Source: Spirochaetota bacterium
GTDB taxonomy: Bacteria > Spirochaetota > UBA4802 > UBA5550
Length of the DNA: 64,000 bases
Direction: 5' to 3'
Assembly (NCBI GenBank): GCA_017999915.1
Contig: JAGNKX010000004.1
Location: forward strand, 266,023 to 330,022
In this document: positions 30,387 to 39,872 of the stretch, piece by piece
Layout of the letters: the number at the start of each line of letters is the position of its first letter
Position numbering within the stretch: the first letter of the stretch is position 1
The notes under the pieces: model-generated
Database searches by the model: none
Seen by the model: the letters and a program-made list of their open reading frames with translations, nothing else
What the model was told of the DNA's origin: nothing
Program-made: the position numbers and the translations under genes

Positions 30387-31188
30387 TGCCGGTGCCGTAT
30401 AGTCTGAATGGATTTTTCTCTCTTTCTGATATGCATAGGGGTATATCTTCAGCAGTCCCGTAGTTTGTCAAGCAGTCGATCACAAGGTCACGCAAAAAAC
30501 CGATCATGATTATCTCTGTTCCGAAATGGCCTGCGTCAAGAACCGCAACACCTGAATCACTGGCATATTTGGCATGGTGGTACCCGACATCGCCTGTAAT
30601 GATGCAATCCGGGTCAAATTGACTGATAATCTTTTCTATTGAACCGCCCCCTGCCCCGTTCATCAATGCAACTCGCTTTATCTTCTTCCCTGCATCTCCG
30701 CTATAATGAATATAATCGAGATCCAGGGCTTTTTTGACCCGTGCGAGCATTTCATTGAGTCCTACCGGTTTTTCAAGAGATGCCAGCGCTCCCATGCCTG
30801 CATCCATGCCAGGCTCTGGGTACATTATTTCGATATCGGTAAATCCTATTGTTCGGGCCAATTTATCGTAAAGGAGTTTATCGAGGTTGGTATGGGCCGA
30901 ATACACATTGATCCTTTTATCGATCAGTTTCACAACCAATGATGATTTTGCATCATACGTACCAATATGGCGCAATGGCTTGAAAAATAACGGATGATGA
31001 GTGATTATCAAATCACAATTCCTGTCAAGAGCCTCGTCAACCACCGAAGAATCAATATCAAGTGACAGCAGTATTGAAGTAACCTCTTTGTCATGAAAAA
31101 TAATCTGCCTACCGGAATTGTCATATTCCTCCTGAATATTTACTTTCAGATACCGGTCAAGATTATTGATGATCGTGGTGATGTTCAT
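30379..31188 (-). CDS. NIF3-family metal-dependent hydrolase-like protein
   Basis: 269 residues. NIF3/YbgI proteins form toroidal hexamers with a two-metal site; their cell role is unsettled. Seen: ITHHPLFFKPLRH (metal His residues), SAHTNLDK, and the C-terminal GDVGYHHAKYASDSGVAVLDAGHFGTE with two metal His. Length fits the short two-domain form. Its 8-base overlap with the zinc-ribbon gene is the usual neighbourhood. Confidence 0.93.
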   Translation of the reverse strand: MNITTIINNLDRYLKVNIQEEYDNSGRQIIFHDKEVTSILLSLDIDSSVVDEALDRNCDLIITHHPLFFKPLRHIGTYDAKSSLVVKLIDKRINVYSAHTNLDKLLYDKLARTIGFTDIEIMYPEPGMDAGMGALASLEKPVGLNEMLARVKKALDLDYIHYSGDAGKKIKRVALMNGAGGGSIEKIISQFDPDCIITGDVGYHHAKYASDSGVAVLDAGHFGTEIIMIGFLRDLVIDCLTNYGTAEDIPLCISEREKNPFRLYGTGNE

Positions 31189-31319
31189 ATTGGTTATAAC
31201 GAATGTGAAGGAAAATATTTAAAAATATTTATCTTATCTGGAATAAAATTAAAGATATGTCAAATAGAAAACGCCATGAACATCAATTCATTATAAGGAA
31301 TCATCTGTTCCTGGGCCGA

Positions 31320-32357
31320 TCATAGAATCAGCATGGAATCGCCGTAAGAGAAGAACCTGTAATTGAGCCGCACCGCTTCGCGGTAGGCATCCATGATCGT
31401 TTCATACCCGCCGAAAGCCGTCGTGAGCATGAGGAGCGTCGACCGGGGAGTATGGAAATTGGTTATCAGCGAATCAACTGATGTGATTCTCCGGGGCGGA
31501 TAAATGAAGATGTCCGTTTCGCCCCTGCCCGGTACGTTTTTCCCGTTTACAAAAGTGCTTTCCAGGACCCGTACTGACGTCGTACCCACTGCTATTATTC
31601 TTTCACCATTCCCTCTTGCGGAGTTGATAACGTCAGCGCTTTCTTCGCTGAGGAAGTATTTTTCACTGTGCATGCGATGCAATGTTATATCTGTGACCCG
31701 AACAGGCTGGAAGGTGCCCCAGGAAACGTACAGTGTCAGGTTCACCATCCTGATTCCCTTTGCTTTTATGGCCGATATCAGCTCGTTGGTGAAATGAAGG
31801 CCCGCAGTCGGCGCGGCCACTGCCCCGCTTTCACTGGCGAAGACCGTTTGATATCTAACCTTATCGTCATCATTCAATTCGCGCTTAATATATGGCGGCA
31901 GCGCAAGTCCGCCGATCGCCGAAAGCAGGGCATCGGTCAGTTCGGTGTTTGATTCAATTTCGACTATCTCATTATTTTTACCAGTGATCCTGAACTCAAT
32001 GCTGCCGTCCTTATCGGAATAGATAACTTCATTAAGGCCGAGTCGGCGGGTCCTGTTAGTGATTGCCGTCCATCTGAGATCATCGATCCGTGATGTCAGA
32101 AGCATTTCAACGGCGCCCCCGCTTTTCTTTCTGCAGGGAATGCGGGCGCTTATGACCTTGGCGTCGTTGAACACAAGGATATCGCCGGACCTGAGAAAAT
32201 CCGGCAGGAACGCAAACGCGCTATGGATGTAGGCCGGACCTTTTCGATCCAGGACGAACAGGCGCGATTCGTCACGCTTTTCTTTGGGATGCTGCGCTAT
32301 TAAATCTTGTGGAAGCAAAAAGTCAAAATCATCGAGACTGTAGTGGTCATTAGGCAT
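31320..32357 (-). CDS. queA: S-adenosylmethionine:tRNA ribosyltransferase-isomerase
   Basis: 345 residues, typical length. QueA transfers the ribosyl group of SAM to preQ1 in tRNA to make epoxyqueuosine. Motifs: LIAQHPKEKRDESRL near 18, GDILVFNDAKVI near 52, AAPTAGLHFTNEL near 183, ERIIAVGTTSVRVLES near 260, and TNFHTPRSTLLML near 306. 130 non-coding bases lie upstream before nif3's end side. The spoIID-like gene is 3 bases upstream, so they are likely co-transcribed. Confidence 0.97.
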   Translation of the reverse strand: MPNDHYSLDDFDFLLPQDLIAQHPKEKRDESRLFVLDRKGPAYIHSAFAFLPDFLRSGDILVFNDAKVISARIPCRKKSGGAVEMLLTSRIDDLRWTAITNRTRRLGLNEVIYSDKDGSIEFRITGKNNEIVEIESNTELTDALLSAIGGLALPPYIKRELNDDDKVRYQTVFASESGAVAAPTAGLHFTNELISAIKAKGIRMVNLTLYVSWGTFQPVRVTDITLHRMHSEKYFLSEESADVINSARGNGERIIAVGTTSVRVLESTFVNGKNVPGRGETDIFIYPPRRITSVDSLITNFHTPRSTLLMLTTAFGGYETIMDAYREAVRLNYRFFSYGDSMLIL

Positions 32358-32360
32358 ATG

Positions 32361-33542
32361 TTATTGGTAAGCGGCGTTATTCCTCGATTTCGACGCAACA
32401 TAGGCATTTCTTATGCTCGTTATCTTAACGCCGGAGTAATAATGTTTTAGAATGTCCCTGCTGTTATATCCTCGCATCGCCATGCCCCGGGCGCCCCACT
32501 GGCATAATCCAACACCATGGCCCCATCCATGTCCTTTTAATGCAAGACCGTTTTTAATTTTTTTTGATATAAAATAGAGGCTTCGAATTTTCTCGGCAGG
32601 AAAGAGGAGGCGAAAATTATTTCCGCTTATGCGTGTGTTGCCATTGCCATGCCGTACCAGCACCTCCACAACGCGTTCGTCTTTTTTCTTAAAAGATATG
32701 GCACTGATAGTCCCGATAGCCGGAAATTTTTTTAAAAGGCACGTCCTGATTTCATCGAGAGAAAGCTCTGATTCCCACTCATATTTGTTTGAATCAGTGC
32801 AAAAACCGCAGCGTGTGCCCTGGAGATAGGGAAGACGGCTTTTCTCCCATACATATCTGTCGTCTATGGTTTTTCCGCCGCAGGTGGAATGGAAATACGA
32901 TAATATCGGTTTTTCATCATAGACCATAACCTGGCCTGAGGTTTCCCTCACCGCTGCAGATGTTTGCGGTTTTTCATCGGACATGCCCCGGTACACCTGT
33001 GACGCGGCTGTAGCGTCAAGATCATAGACAGTGTCGCCCTTCTTTTGTGTCGACATATGGTAATAGGTAAAGGTGCGGGCCGCGATTGCCTGGGCCTTGA
33101 GAGCTTCCGCATCCCAATTTGCAGGTATTTCACCGGGGACCACGCTTATCAGGTATTCATCAACTTTAAGGACATTGATGATCAATGCAAAACCATGGAT
33201 GTTTTTAATCAAGAAGGAGCCTCTGTACGGAGTTCCATTGAGAAGCAGCGGCTCCTTCATCGGATCCACGGTAATAGAACCGTCCAAGGAACGCGGGTTC
33301 AGGGCAATGCTCGACCGATCTCTGTCGCCCATATTCGCAGGCCTGGTGTCTTTATTTACCTTCATGGACCCTTTTGATGATATGGTAAATGTGTCTTTGG
33401 TTTTCATCACCAGTATCTTCACGGTCCGGGTATCATAGCCGCCGTAATTCCGTATCAGTTCAGGTGAACATGAAACAAGCAGTATCATATATAATACTGC
33501 TTGTCCTATCAGTAGCCTGTACAATATTCTTGAGATGGGCAT
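32361..33542 (-). CDS. SpoIID/LytB-domain lipoprotein
   Basis: 393 residues. N-terminal signal with lipobox LVSC (Cys25), so it is probably a lipoprotein. The SpoIID domain has VDEYLISVVPGEIPANWDAEALKAQAIAARTF near 125-155, SYFHSTCGGKT near 215 and GWGHGVGLCQWGARGMA near 350. SpoIID in Bacillus is a peptidoglycan lytic transglycosylase; non-sporulating bacteria use relatives as amidase activators or wall-remodelling enzymes. It lies between the xer gene and queA with gaps of 1-3 bases. Confidence 0.9.
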   Translation of the reverse strand: MPISRILYRLLIGQAVLYMILLVSCSPELIRNYGGYDTRTVKILVMKTKDTFTISSKGSMKVNKDTRPANMGDRDRSSIALNPRSLDGSITVDPMKEPLLLNGTPYRGSFLIKNIHGFALIINVLKVDEYLISVVPGEIPANWDAEALKAQAIAARTFTYYHMSTQKKGDTVYDLDATAASQVYRGMSDEKPQTSAAVRETSGQVMVYDEKPILSYFHSTCGGKTIDDRYVWEKSRLPYLQGTRCGFCTDSNKYEWESELSLDEIRTCLLKKFPAIGTISAISFKKKDERVVEVLVRHGNGNTRISGNNFRLLFPAEKIRSLYFISKKIKNGLALKGHGWGHGVGLCQWGARGMAMRGYNSRDILKHYYSGVKITSIRNAYVASKSRNNAAYQ

Positions 33543-33543
33543 G

Positions 33544-34437
33544 TCAGCTCTTGGGATGGTGCTTTTTGTGTATATCCTGGAGCTTCCTCTTGGCCAGGTG
33601 CGTATATACCTGGGTGGTTGAAATATCCATGTGCCCCAGCAATTCCTGGACCGATCTGAGGTCCGCGCCGTTCTCTATGAGATGCGTCGCAAAGGAGTGC
33701 CTCAGCGTATGAGGAGTTATATTCTTCTTTATTTTGGTTCTTGTTACGTAATTTTTCAAGAGCCGCCACACGCTTTTGCGGTTTAACTTCGATCCCTTCT
33801 TGCTTATAAAGAGATATTCGCTTTCACGCTTGCCGCATATGTCTGGACGGGATTCCAGGAGATACTTTTTCAGAAGTCGCTTTGCCTCATCGCCTATCGG
33901 GGCGAGGCGCTCCTTGTTCCCCTTCCCTATTACGCGAATGAGGGAATTATCGAAATCTACATGGTTGTGAAGGATCTCGATCGCCTCGCTTATACGCAGT
34001 CCGCATGAATACAGGAGCTCGAAAATCGCCTTGTCCCTCAACTCGTACACGTCGTTTTCGGAAATGGAGCTGAAAAGAGTATTGACCTCCTGGATGTTGA
34101 GAAAATCAGGCAGCGTTTTTTCAACATGGGGCGATTCGATCTTTGCGGTCGGATTATCCATTTCATCGAATTTATCTGAAATGAAATTGTAAAACTGCCT
34201 GATCGCGGCAAGAGAGCGGGCAAGAGTTCGGGACGAGTTCTTTTTCTTTGTTTTTTCGAAATTCAGGAACTGCTGGATGTCTTCCTGAGTCGCGGAAAGA
34301 ATGTCCTTGTTATTCGTTGACAGAAAATCGCTGAATTTTTTCAAGTCGTAGGTATACGAATAAATTGAATTTTCTGACAACCCCTTCTCTACTTGTAAAA
34401 ATCTTTTAAACCGATTGATTGCTTGAACTTCTTTCAC
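33544..34437 (-). CDS. XerC/XerD tyrosine recombinase
   Basis: 297 residues. N-terminal SAM-like domain (1-100), catalytic domain with R148 (SCGLRISEAI), K172, H243 and R246 (HTLRHSFATHL), H269 (LGHMD) and nucleophile Y278 (VYTHLAK). Length and the Xer-specific C-terminal helix mean it is the chromosome dimer-resolution type rather than a phage integrase. Only one Xer gene is in the window, so I cannot say whether it is XerC, XerD or a single-protein XerH-type system. Confidence 0.88.
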   Translation of the reverse strand: MKEVQAINRFKRFLQVEKGLSENSIYSYTYDLKKFSDFLSTNNKDILSATQEDIQQFLNFEKTKKKNSSRTLARSLAAIRQFYNFISDKFDEMDNPTAKIESPHVEKTLPDFLNIQEVNTLFSSISENDVYELRDKAIFELLYSCGLRISEAIEILHNHVDFDNSLIRVIGKGNKERLAPIGDEAKRLLKKYLLESRPDICGKRESEYLFISKKGSKLNRKSVWRLLKNYVTRTKIKKNITPHTLRHSFATHLIENGADLRSVQELLGHMDISTTQVYTHLAKRKLQDIHKKHHPKS

Positions 34438-34725
34438 GTCCGATCTCCTGAGTGGTTTTTTTTTCCACTCCTACATAATATGAAAAAAATTCACCAGGTA
34501 TGTTATATTAATTAATGTATTCGAATTCTGTATAATTACAAATTAATTATCGGTCAAAGCAGATTATGTCTTAATTTATTGAGAGAAAAGTTTAAATTTT
34601 ATATAAAAAAAATCGATTTTTTTAATTATTTTTATATTACGATTTTTTGTATTAAATAAGCGGTAATTATATGCGAGTTTATGTCGCATAACTTACCATT
34701 GACGCTTTATCTTCAGGTAAATCGA
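34438..34725. other. AT-rich non-coding gap at the end of the exporter operon
   Basis: 288 bases, very AT-rich with runs of A and T, no ORF of note. It probably holds the xer promoter. No FtsX-type permease or remnant of one is seen here, although an ABC ATPase, membrane-fusion protein and TolC gene lie directly upstream. Confidence 0.8.
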
Positions 34726-35466
34726 TCAGGAAGGTCTTTTTTTCGAAGTTGCGTGTTTTAATTTTAACCTGGGAATGGGGGTGTCCTCAATAATAAGGCC
34801 ATCTTTGAATACAACTTTCCGGTCAGTGTAGGCAGCCACATCTGATTCGTGGGTCACCATGATGATGGTGATGCCGATTTCCTTATTGAGCCTGGTGAAA
34901 AGCTCCATTATTTCAGTTGTATTATGGGAATCAAGGTTGCCCGTCGGCTCGTCGGCAAGGATTATAGCCGGATCATTGACCAGGGCCCGGGCAATGGCCA
35001 CCCGTTGCTGCTCGCCGCCTGAAAGCTTGTTGGGATAATGGTCCTCCCTGCCGGAAAGTCCCACGCGGGCTAAAAGGTCCTTCGCTTTTTCTGATAAATC
35101 CTTCGGCGTAACCCCGCCTTTGTAAAACAGGGGCAATTCAACGTTCTCAAGGGCGCTGGTCCTCGATAACAGGTTAAATCCCTGGAAAACAAATCCAATT
35201 TTCGTGTTTCGTATTTCAGCCTTCTCGTCATTATCGAGACGGCTTCCGTCTATGCCGTCCAGGATATATTTGCCCGCAGTGGGCGTATCCAGGAATCCAA
35301 GTATATTCATCAGTGTCGATTTACCCGATCCGGATGCGCCCATGATCGCTATATATTCGCCGCGGCGTACATTGAACGATACCCCTTTGAGCGCCCTCAC
35401 CTGTACTTCTTCACTGAGGAAAAAAGTCTTTTCGATGCCTATGATTTCTATGACATTATCGTCCAT
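34726..35466 (-). CDS. ABC exporter ATPase (LolD/MacB type)
   Basis: 246 residues. Walker [10 protein letters not shown] (43-51), Q-loop [12 protein letters not shown], signature [15 protein letters not shown], Walker [14 protein letters not shown] and H-loop MVTHES. This fits the LolD/MacB/YknY group that powers FtsX-like permeases in lipoprotein transport or macrolide/peptide export. The partner permease is not adjacent. Its start is a single base after the membrane-fusion gene. Confidence 0.93.
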   Translation of the reverse strand: MDDNVIEIIGIEKTFFLSEEVQVRALKGVSFNVRRGEYIAIMGASGSGKSTLMNILGFLDTPTAGKYILDGIDGSRLDNDEKAEIRNTKIGFVFQGFNLLSRTSALENVELPLFYKGGVTPKDLSEKAKDLLARVGLSGREDHYPNKLSGGEQQRVAIARALVNDPAIILADEPTGNLDSHNTTEIMELFTRLNKEIGITIIMVTHESDVAAYTDRKVVFKDGLIIEDTPIPRLKLKHATSKKRPS

Positions 35467-35467
35467 G

Positions 35468-36583
35468 TTACTTGCCGGAGCCCTTTGCGCTCTTCATGTA
35501 CTTAATGAGGACTTTGTCGCCTTTTTTGAGGTTTTTCTTTATCTCGGTGAAGGTGTCGCCATGCAAGCCCACTTCCACCTTCACTTTCTCAACCGGGAGC
35601 TTTCCGCTCAAGCTTTCGGACTTGCGCCAGACCGTATTCTTTTCCGGCTCTGATTTCCCTTCCGGCGGATTCACCAGCAAGGCCTGATTGGGGACACGGA
35701 GGACGTTCTCGCGCTTGTCGATCTCGATGGTTGCCGTAGCCGTCATTCCCGGCTTCAGCAGCAATTCGCTGTTATCGCAAATCACATAGGAGTCATAGGT
35801 CACGAGGCCGCCCTTCAATACCGGTGTCATATGCACTTCGCTTATTTCACCGGTAAATGTTTTTTCCGGGAACGCGCTCACGGTAAAAAACACCCTCTGG
35901 TCCTCTTTGACAATACCCACATCCGATTCATCGACGCTAATGCTCAGCTTCATCTTTTTCAAATTTGGAACGATAAGGAATAACGGCGTATTCATGGCGA
36001 TTGGCGCTTTTTCTTTTGCCATCATGTTGAGCAGAATACCGCTTACCGGCGATGTTATTCTTGAGTTACTTTTCTGCTTTTTCAGAGTGTCATAATCGAC
36101 CATGAATTGCCTTTGTTTTAATATGACCGTCTTGTAATTTGATTCAGCCCGCTCCATTCCCTTTTCGGATATCAGGTTTTCCTTGAACATGCTCCTTTTT
36201 GATTCGAGATCTTCCCTGGCGATGGTTATTTCTATTTTGAGGGCTTCTCCCTGGGCAGCCATCTTGTTCATGGCCGGATCAAGATCGCTGGTGTCCACCT
36301 CGGCGAGGAGCTGGCCTTTTTTTACTTCCTGGTTGAATTCAACATATATTTTCTTGATAATACCGGCTGTTTTAGATTGTACTATCTCCTGCTCGTTCAC
36401 ATCAAGGACTCCGGTCACGGAAATGGTCTTTTCCACTTTTCCAACATTAACATCTTCATATTCAAATTTATCCACGGAGCCCTTCCTGCAGCTGCGGACA
36501 ATGCTGAAAACGACTATTATGAGGACAGCAATGACGGCGAAGGTTATTATTCTTTTTCTCGTTATAGTTTTTATTTTTTGCAT
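35468..36583 (-). CDS. Membrane-fusion protein of an exporter (HlyD/MacA type)
   Basis: 371 residues. N-terminal membrane anchor (about 12-30, [18 protein letters not shown]), then the lipoyl/barrel-sandwich part with [22 protein letters not shown] strands and a coiled-coil hairpin ([19 protein letters not shown], about 125-165), then beta-barrel regions [18 protein letters not shown] and [14 protein letters not shown]. This MacA-like design bridges an inner-membrane ABC exporter and a TolC channel. It overlaps the TolC gene end by 13 bases. Confidence 0.92.
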   Translation of the reverse strand: MQKIKTITRKRIITFAVIAVLIIVVFSIVRSCRKGSVDKFEYEDVNVGKVEKTISVTGVLDVNEQEIVQSKTAGIIKKIYVEFNQEVKKGQLLAEVDTSDLDPAMNKMAAQGEALKIEITIAREDLESKRSMFKENLISEKGMERAESNYKTVILKQRQFMVDYDTLKKQKSNSRITSPVSGILLNMMAKEKAPIAMNTPLFLIVPNLKKMKLSISVDESDVGIVKEDQRVFFTVSAFPEKTFTGEISEVHMTPVLKGGLVTYDSYVICDNSELLLKPGMTATATIEIDKRENVLRVPNQALLVNPPEGKSEPEKNTVWRKSESLSGKLPVEKVKVEVGLHGDTFTEIKKNLKKGDKVLIKYMKSAKGSGK

Positions 36584-38043
36584 AGGGTATCCTCTCCAAG
36601 ACCGACCATGCTTGAAATTTTAGCGATGGCCATTAGATAATCAAACCGTGCTCTCTGATAGTTCATTTCAGCGTTTTCATAGGCCATCATGGCATCCTGC
36701 AACTCAAGCTGGGTCACCGAACCTGTCTCATATGATTTCTTGGCCATTATCCAATTTTTTTCGGCATTATCCTTCATGATCTTTGATAATTCTATCTGCT
36801 TCTTCATGTCCTGTACAGTAATATACTGGTTCTCGACCATAATCTTCATTGACTGTTGCATATCCTTTTCTTTTAACAAAGCCTTATTGTATTCGGCTTT
36901 AGATGAAGCAACCTTTGCCTCGATCATACCACTTGAAAAAATTGGTATTCTTGCGATAAAGTTGACACCTAATGTAGGTTTCCAGTTTTCAGAAGAAAAA
37001 TTACTTTTAGCAACAGCGAAATCAATTCTCGAATTCCGATATCCGCCAGCCAATTGGAAAAGCACTTCAGGATAATGGCTTGCCTTATCAAGTTCCATTC
37101 TGGCCCTAAAAAGCTCTGATTGTTTTTTTATCAACTGCAACTCTGGAGAATTCAATTCTGATAAAGAGTTTAATTGTTCAACTGTATATGATAATTCTCT
37201 ATCATCATTTAGTTCTTCTAAGGTAAATTCTTCACTATTATCTTGAATTCCCATATTTCTGAAAAGTTCAATGCGTGCATTTCTCTCGGCATTGACGGCC
37301 TTTTGTAACTCCAATTGGGCGTTTTGATAATCATACTTGGCCCTATTGAGATCCAGAACCGATTTTAAAGCATTTTTATATAGAATTTCGGTCATGCGTA
37401 TCCGGTCATGATTGCTTTTCAGCTGCTTATCCTTTATCATCACAACTACTTTTGCAATGTAGTAGTTATAATAAAGATTTTTTACAGTTAGAATAACATC
37501 ATTGATAGTTTTTGTATTCTGAATTTTATATATTTCAACATTCTTTTTCATCATGGCCTGGTTTCTTGCTTTCTTTTCGTCATAAAGACTAACCGAAGCT
37601 GTTACCCCTATTGACAAGCCAAGATCATAATCCCGTGTTAACCATTTAAAAATTGGGCTTGGTTGTGGTTGAAGATTGTTGAAATATTGCGTGCCAAAAT
37701 ATTGAACTTGGGATGCTGGAATTGTAACGCCGTTCCAGGTAAAATCTGTTGCAAAAGGTATCCTTTCATACGCGCCTTTATAATGAGATGGGGTACTGAC
37801 ATGAGGGTATGTATCAGTTTGGATATTCATGTCTATATTAAAGAGACGCTGTGCCGTCGCAACTTTATAATCAGCAAGGGCTTTGTTCTTATCTTCTACC
37901 GATGCTTTTATGGATGTGCTGTTTTCTACCGCTATATTTATACATTCCTTGAGCAATAAAATCCTTTTTTCAGGTTTCTCGTCGGCATAAACAACATTTG
38001 CCGCAACAATCAAAGCCGACAATATAAAAATATAATATTTCAT
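36571..38043 (-). CDS. TolC-family outer membrane efflux protein
   Basis: 490 residues. Signal peptide MKYYIFILSALIVAANVVYA, then two alpha-hairpin repeats of the outer membrane efflux protein family: ECINIAVENSTSIKASVED near 35, ILYKNALKSVLDLNRAKYDYQNAQLELQKAVN near 215, LINPELQL-like ELNSPELQLIKKQSELFRARMELDKA near 305, and VTQLELQDAMMAYENAEMNYQRARFDYL near 440. First gene of the operon that continues with the fusion protein and ATPase. The N-terminal third (residues 85-140) is a beta-rich loop probably in the outer membrane. Confidence 0.92.
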   Translation of the reverse strand: MKYYIFILSALIVAANVVYADEKPEKRILLLKECINIAVENSTSIKASVEDKNKALADYKVATAQRLFNIDMNIQTDTYPHVSTPSHYKGAYERIPFATDFTWNGVTIPASQVQYFGTQYFNNLQPQPSPIFKWLTRDYDLGLSIGVTASVSLYDEKKARNQAMMKKNVEIYKIQNTKTINDVILTVKNLYYNYYIAKVVVMIKDKQLKSNHDRIRMTEILYKNALKSVLDLNRAKYDYQNAQLELQKAVNAERNARIELFRNMGIQDNSEEFTLEELNDDRELSYTVEQLNSLSELNSPELQLIKKQSELFRARMELDKASHYPEVLFQLAGGYRNSRIDFAVAKSNFSSENWKPTLGVNFIARIPIFSSGMIEAKVASSKAEYNKALLKEKDMQQSMKIMVENQYITVQDMKKQIELSKIMKDNAEKNWIMAKKSYETGSVTQLELQDAMMAYENAEMNYQRARFDYLMAIAKISSMVGLGEDTLCKK

Positions 38044-38410
38044 CTTGACCCTGTTATTCAGTTTTATATTTTTCTATATGTGATAAATCAAATACACAAG
38101 TAAATTATTAATCCATAATTTACTATCAAAAATAAGGATAATGAAGTGTAAAAATTAATGTAGTTAAATAGTAGCATATAATTATTTATGATAAATACTG
38201 TCAAGAAATTAAATCATCCCATACCCATGCATGGAAAGACCCGAGAATGACAATTTTCATATAATTAACATGAGTATTAAACATTTATCAATAAAATGCA
38301 ATTTGAATATTAGAGTACAATATATAATCATCTGTTACGCCCATATCCGGATCCATGGTGCTCATTACGGTGGACAACCATGCAGATGCTTAATAAAATA
38401 AAAAAAATAT
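38044..38410. other. AT-rich non-coding region between tolC and the tRNA genes
   Basis: 367 bases with no credible ORF. It likely contains the promoter of the tolC operon (reading -). No conserved RNA or repeat is visible. Confidence 0.7.
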
Positions 38411-38437
38411 TTGACAGTTGTCCTTCATAATTAAATA
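38411..38437 (+). promoter_or_regulatory. Promoter of the tRNA-Thr/tRNA-Tyr unit
   Basis: Perfect -35 TTGACA (38411-38416) with TAAATA at 38432-38437 as the best -10 (15-bp spacing), ending 18 bases before tRNA-Thr. Confidence 0.55.
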
Positions 38438-38455
38438 AAGGATTTTCTGATGCGT

Positions 38456-38528
38456 GCTGGCGTAGCTCAATCGGTAGAGCAGTTGATTTGTAATCAACTT
38501 GTTGGGGGTTCAATTCCTCTCGCCAGCT
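38456..38528 (+). tRNA. tRNA-Thr (TGT anticodon)
   Basis: 73-base cloverleaf: acceptor GCTGGCG/CGCCAGC, D arm, anticodon stem GTTGA with loop TTTGTAA (anticodon TGT), T arm with GGTTCAATTCC, discriminator T. CCA is not encoded. Confidence 0.97.
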
Positions 38529-38537
38529 TAGTTAAAA

Positions 38538-38619
38538 GGTGAGGTTCCCGAGCGGCCAAAGGGAGCAGACTGTAAATCTGCCGGCGTAGCCTTCGATGGT
38601 TCGAATCCATCCCTCACCA
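38538..38619 (+). tRNA. tRNA-Tyr (GTA anticodon)
   Basis: 82-base class II tRNA with a long variable arm: acceptor GGTGAGG/CCTCACC, anticodon loop CTGTAAA (GTA), T arm GGTTCGAATCC, discriminator A. CCA is not encoded. Nine bases after tRNA-Thr. Confidence 0.97.
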
Positions 38620-38631
38620 CAGAAAACATTA

Positions 38632-38659
38632 ACGCGGCGCCATGGCGCCGCGTTTTTTT
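38632..38659 (+). terminator. Terminator of the tRNA unit
   Basis: Perfect 22-bp palindrome with arm ACGCGGCGCC, followed by TTTTTTT (about 38653-38659). It closes the tRNA transcript. Confidence 0.92.
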
Positions 38660-38737
38660 GCTTGTTATTTTCCCATGCGCTCTTTTATAATATTTAGAAA
38701 CACCAAATGGTGCCACAAACGAATCAGGATTGCGTCA

Positions 38738-39469
38738 ATGCTTTCTAATGATGAAATTCAGTTCTATTCCCGACAGTTGGGAATAGCCGGCTGGGGTGGA
38801 GCGGCCCAGGAAAGACTCAAGAGTTCGACGGTATTTGTGGCCGGCGCCGGCGGTCTTGGAAGCCCCGTCCTCTACTATCTTGCGGCGGCCGGCATAGGCA
38901 CCCTCGTCATCTGCGACTATGATACCATTGAAATGACCAATTTAAACAGGCAGATCCTTCATGAGTACGGTAAGATCGGGCAATTTAAAGTGGATTCTGC
39001 CGGGACATCCCTATCTGAATTGAATCCATTTATTAAAGTCATACGGGTAAAAACAAAACTAACCAAAAAAAATGCGATATCGTTAGTCGGAGATCCAGAT
39101 CTCATAGTAGATTGTCTTGATAATTTTGAGACAAGGCATATTCTTAACCGCGTTTCCGTTGAGAAAAAAATACCGATGATCCATGGCGGTGTCGCTGAAT
39201 TCAGGGGACAGATAACGTTCCTGCATCCCCCGGAAACGCCCTGCCTTGCCTGCTTCCTGGACCGTAAAGACAGGAAAGGGAAGATTCAGGTGGCCGGCGC
39301 CACGGCCGGGGTTATCGGCTCACTCCAGGCGAGCGAAGCGATCAAGTACTGCGCGGGTATCGGACCGGCATTGAAGAACAGGCTCATGTTCTGGGACGGT
39401 CTGTCAATGAAATTCGAGACCATAACCATACGGCGCAATCCCCGCTGCCGCGTATGTAAAAACAGCTGA
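38738..39469 (+). CDS. ThiF/MoeB/HesA-family adenylyltransferase
   Basis: 243 residues from the ATG at 38738, just before FYSRQLGIAGWGG; longer in-frame starts upstream lack homology. E1-like enzyme that adenylates the C-terminal Gly of a sulfur-carrier protein. ATP site VFVAGAGGLGSPVLYYLAA, DYDTIEMTNLNRQIL (catalytic Arg region), and zinc Cys pairs CLACF and CRVCK. No catalytic sulfur-transfer Cys loop typical of some ThiF is certain. MoeB (molybdopterin), ThiF (thiamine) and HesA cannot be separated from sequence alone; no moa or thi gene is next to it. Confidence 0.88.
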   Translation: MLSNDEIQFYSRQLGIAGWGGAAQERLKSSTVFVAGAGGLGSPVLYYLAAAGIGTLVICDYDTIEMTNLNRQILHEYGKIGQFKVDSAGTSLSELNPFIKVIRVKTKLTKKNAISLVGDPDLIVDCLDNFETRHILNRVSVEKKIPMIHGGVAEFRGQITFLHPPETPCLACFLDRKDRKGKIQVAGATAGVIGSLQASEAIKYCAGIGPALKNRLMFWDGLSMKFETITIRRNPRCRVCKNS

Positions 39470-39541
39470 TTCGGCATCTGCATTCATATCGGGCGTGAAC
39501 AATGCGCCTGACGGAAATATCATTAACACGAGGAGTTGATC

Positions 39542-39871
39542 ATGGCAGGTTCATTAAAAGGCAAAATTATCGGAATAACGATCGTGGTTCTACTTGTTTT
39601 AAGCGCATTTATCTTTTTCAGGTACTTTTTCACCTTCGAACAGAGGCAGCAGTTCATGAGGAAAGTTGACACGGTGACCGGCCAGAACATGACTATCACT
39701 GTTTTCGGATATGATGGCAGAATAATTAAGCGCTGGGTCGGCATACAGAAGATCACATCCGGTTACACGAGGGGCGTCTCAGGAGAACGCAATTACACCT
39801 TCTTCTACACCCGCGAAGGGAAATACGTCCAGCTGCCCGATTCGGTCTGGTACATTGCCGAAGAGGAATGA
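39542..39871 (+). CDS. Small membrane-anchored hypothetical protein
   Basis: 109 residues from the ATG at 39542 (GAGGAG upstream; a TTG two codons before is unlikely). Residues 10-25 form a signal anchor (IIGITIVVLLVLSAFIFF). The rest, with TGQNMTITVFGYDGRIIKRW and SGERNYTFFYTREGKYVQLP, is a small beta domain outside. Unknown family. recG follows after one base (stop at 39871, GTG at 39873). Confidence 0.6.
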   Translation: MAGSLKGKIIGITIVVLLVLSAFIFFRYFFTFEQRQQFMRKVDTVTGQNMTITVFGYDGRIIKRWVGIQKITSGYTRGVSGERNYTFFYTREGKYVQLPDSVWYIAEEE

Positions 39872-39872
39872 C

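Noticed and set aside
33544..34437. Phage integrase for the prophage
   Set aside because: The tyrosine recombinase has XerC/D length and context, lies 7.6 kb outside the prophage edge, and sits in a housekeeping operon with a SpoIID-like gene and queA.
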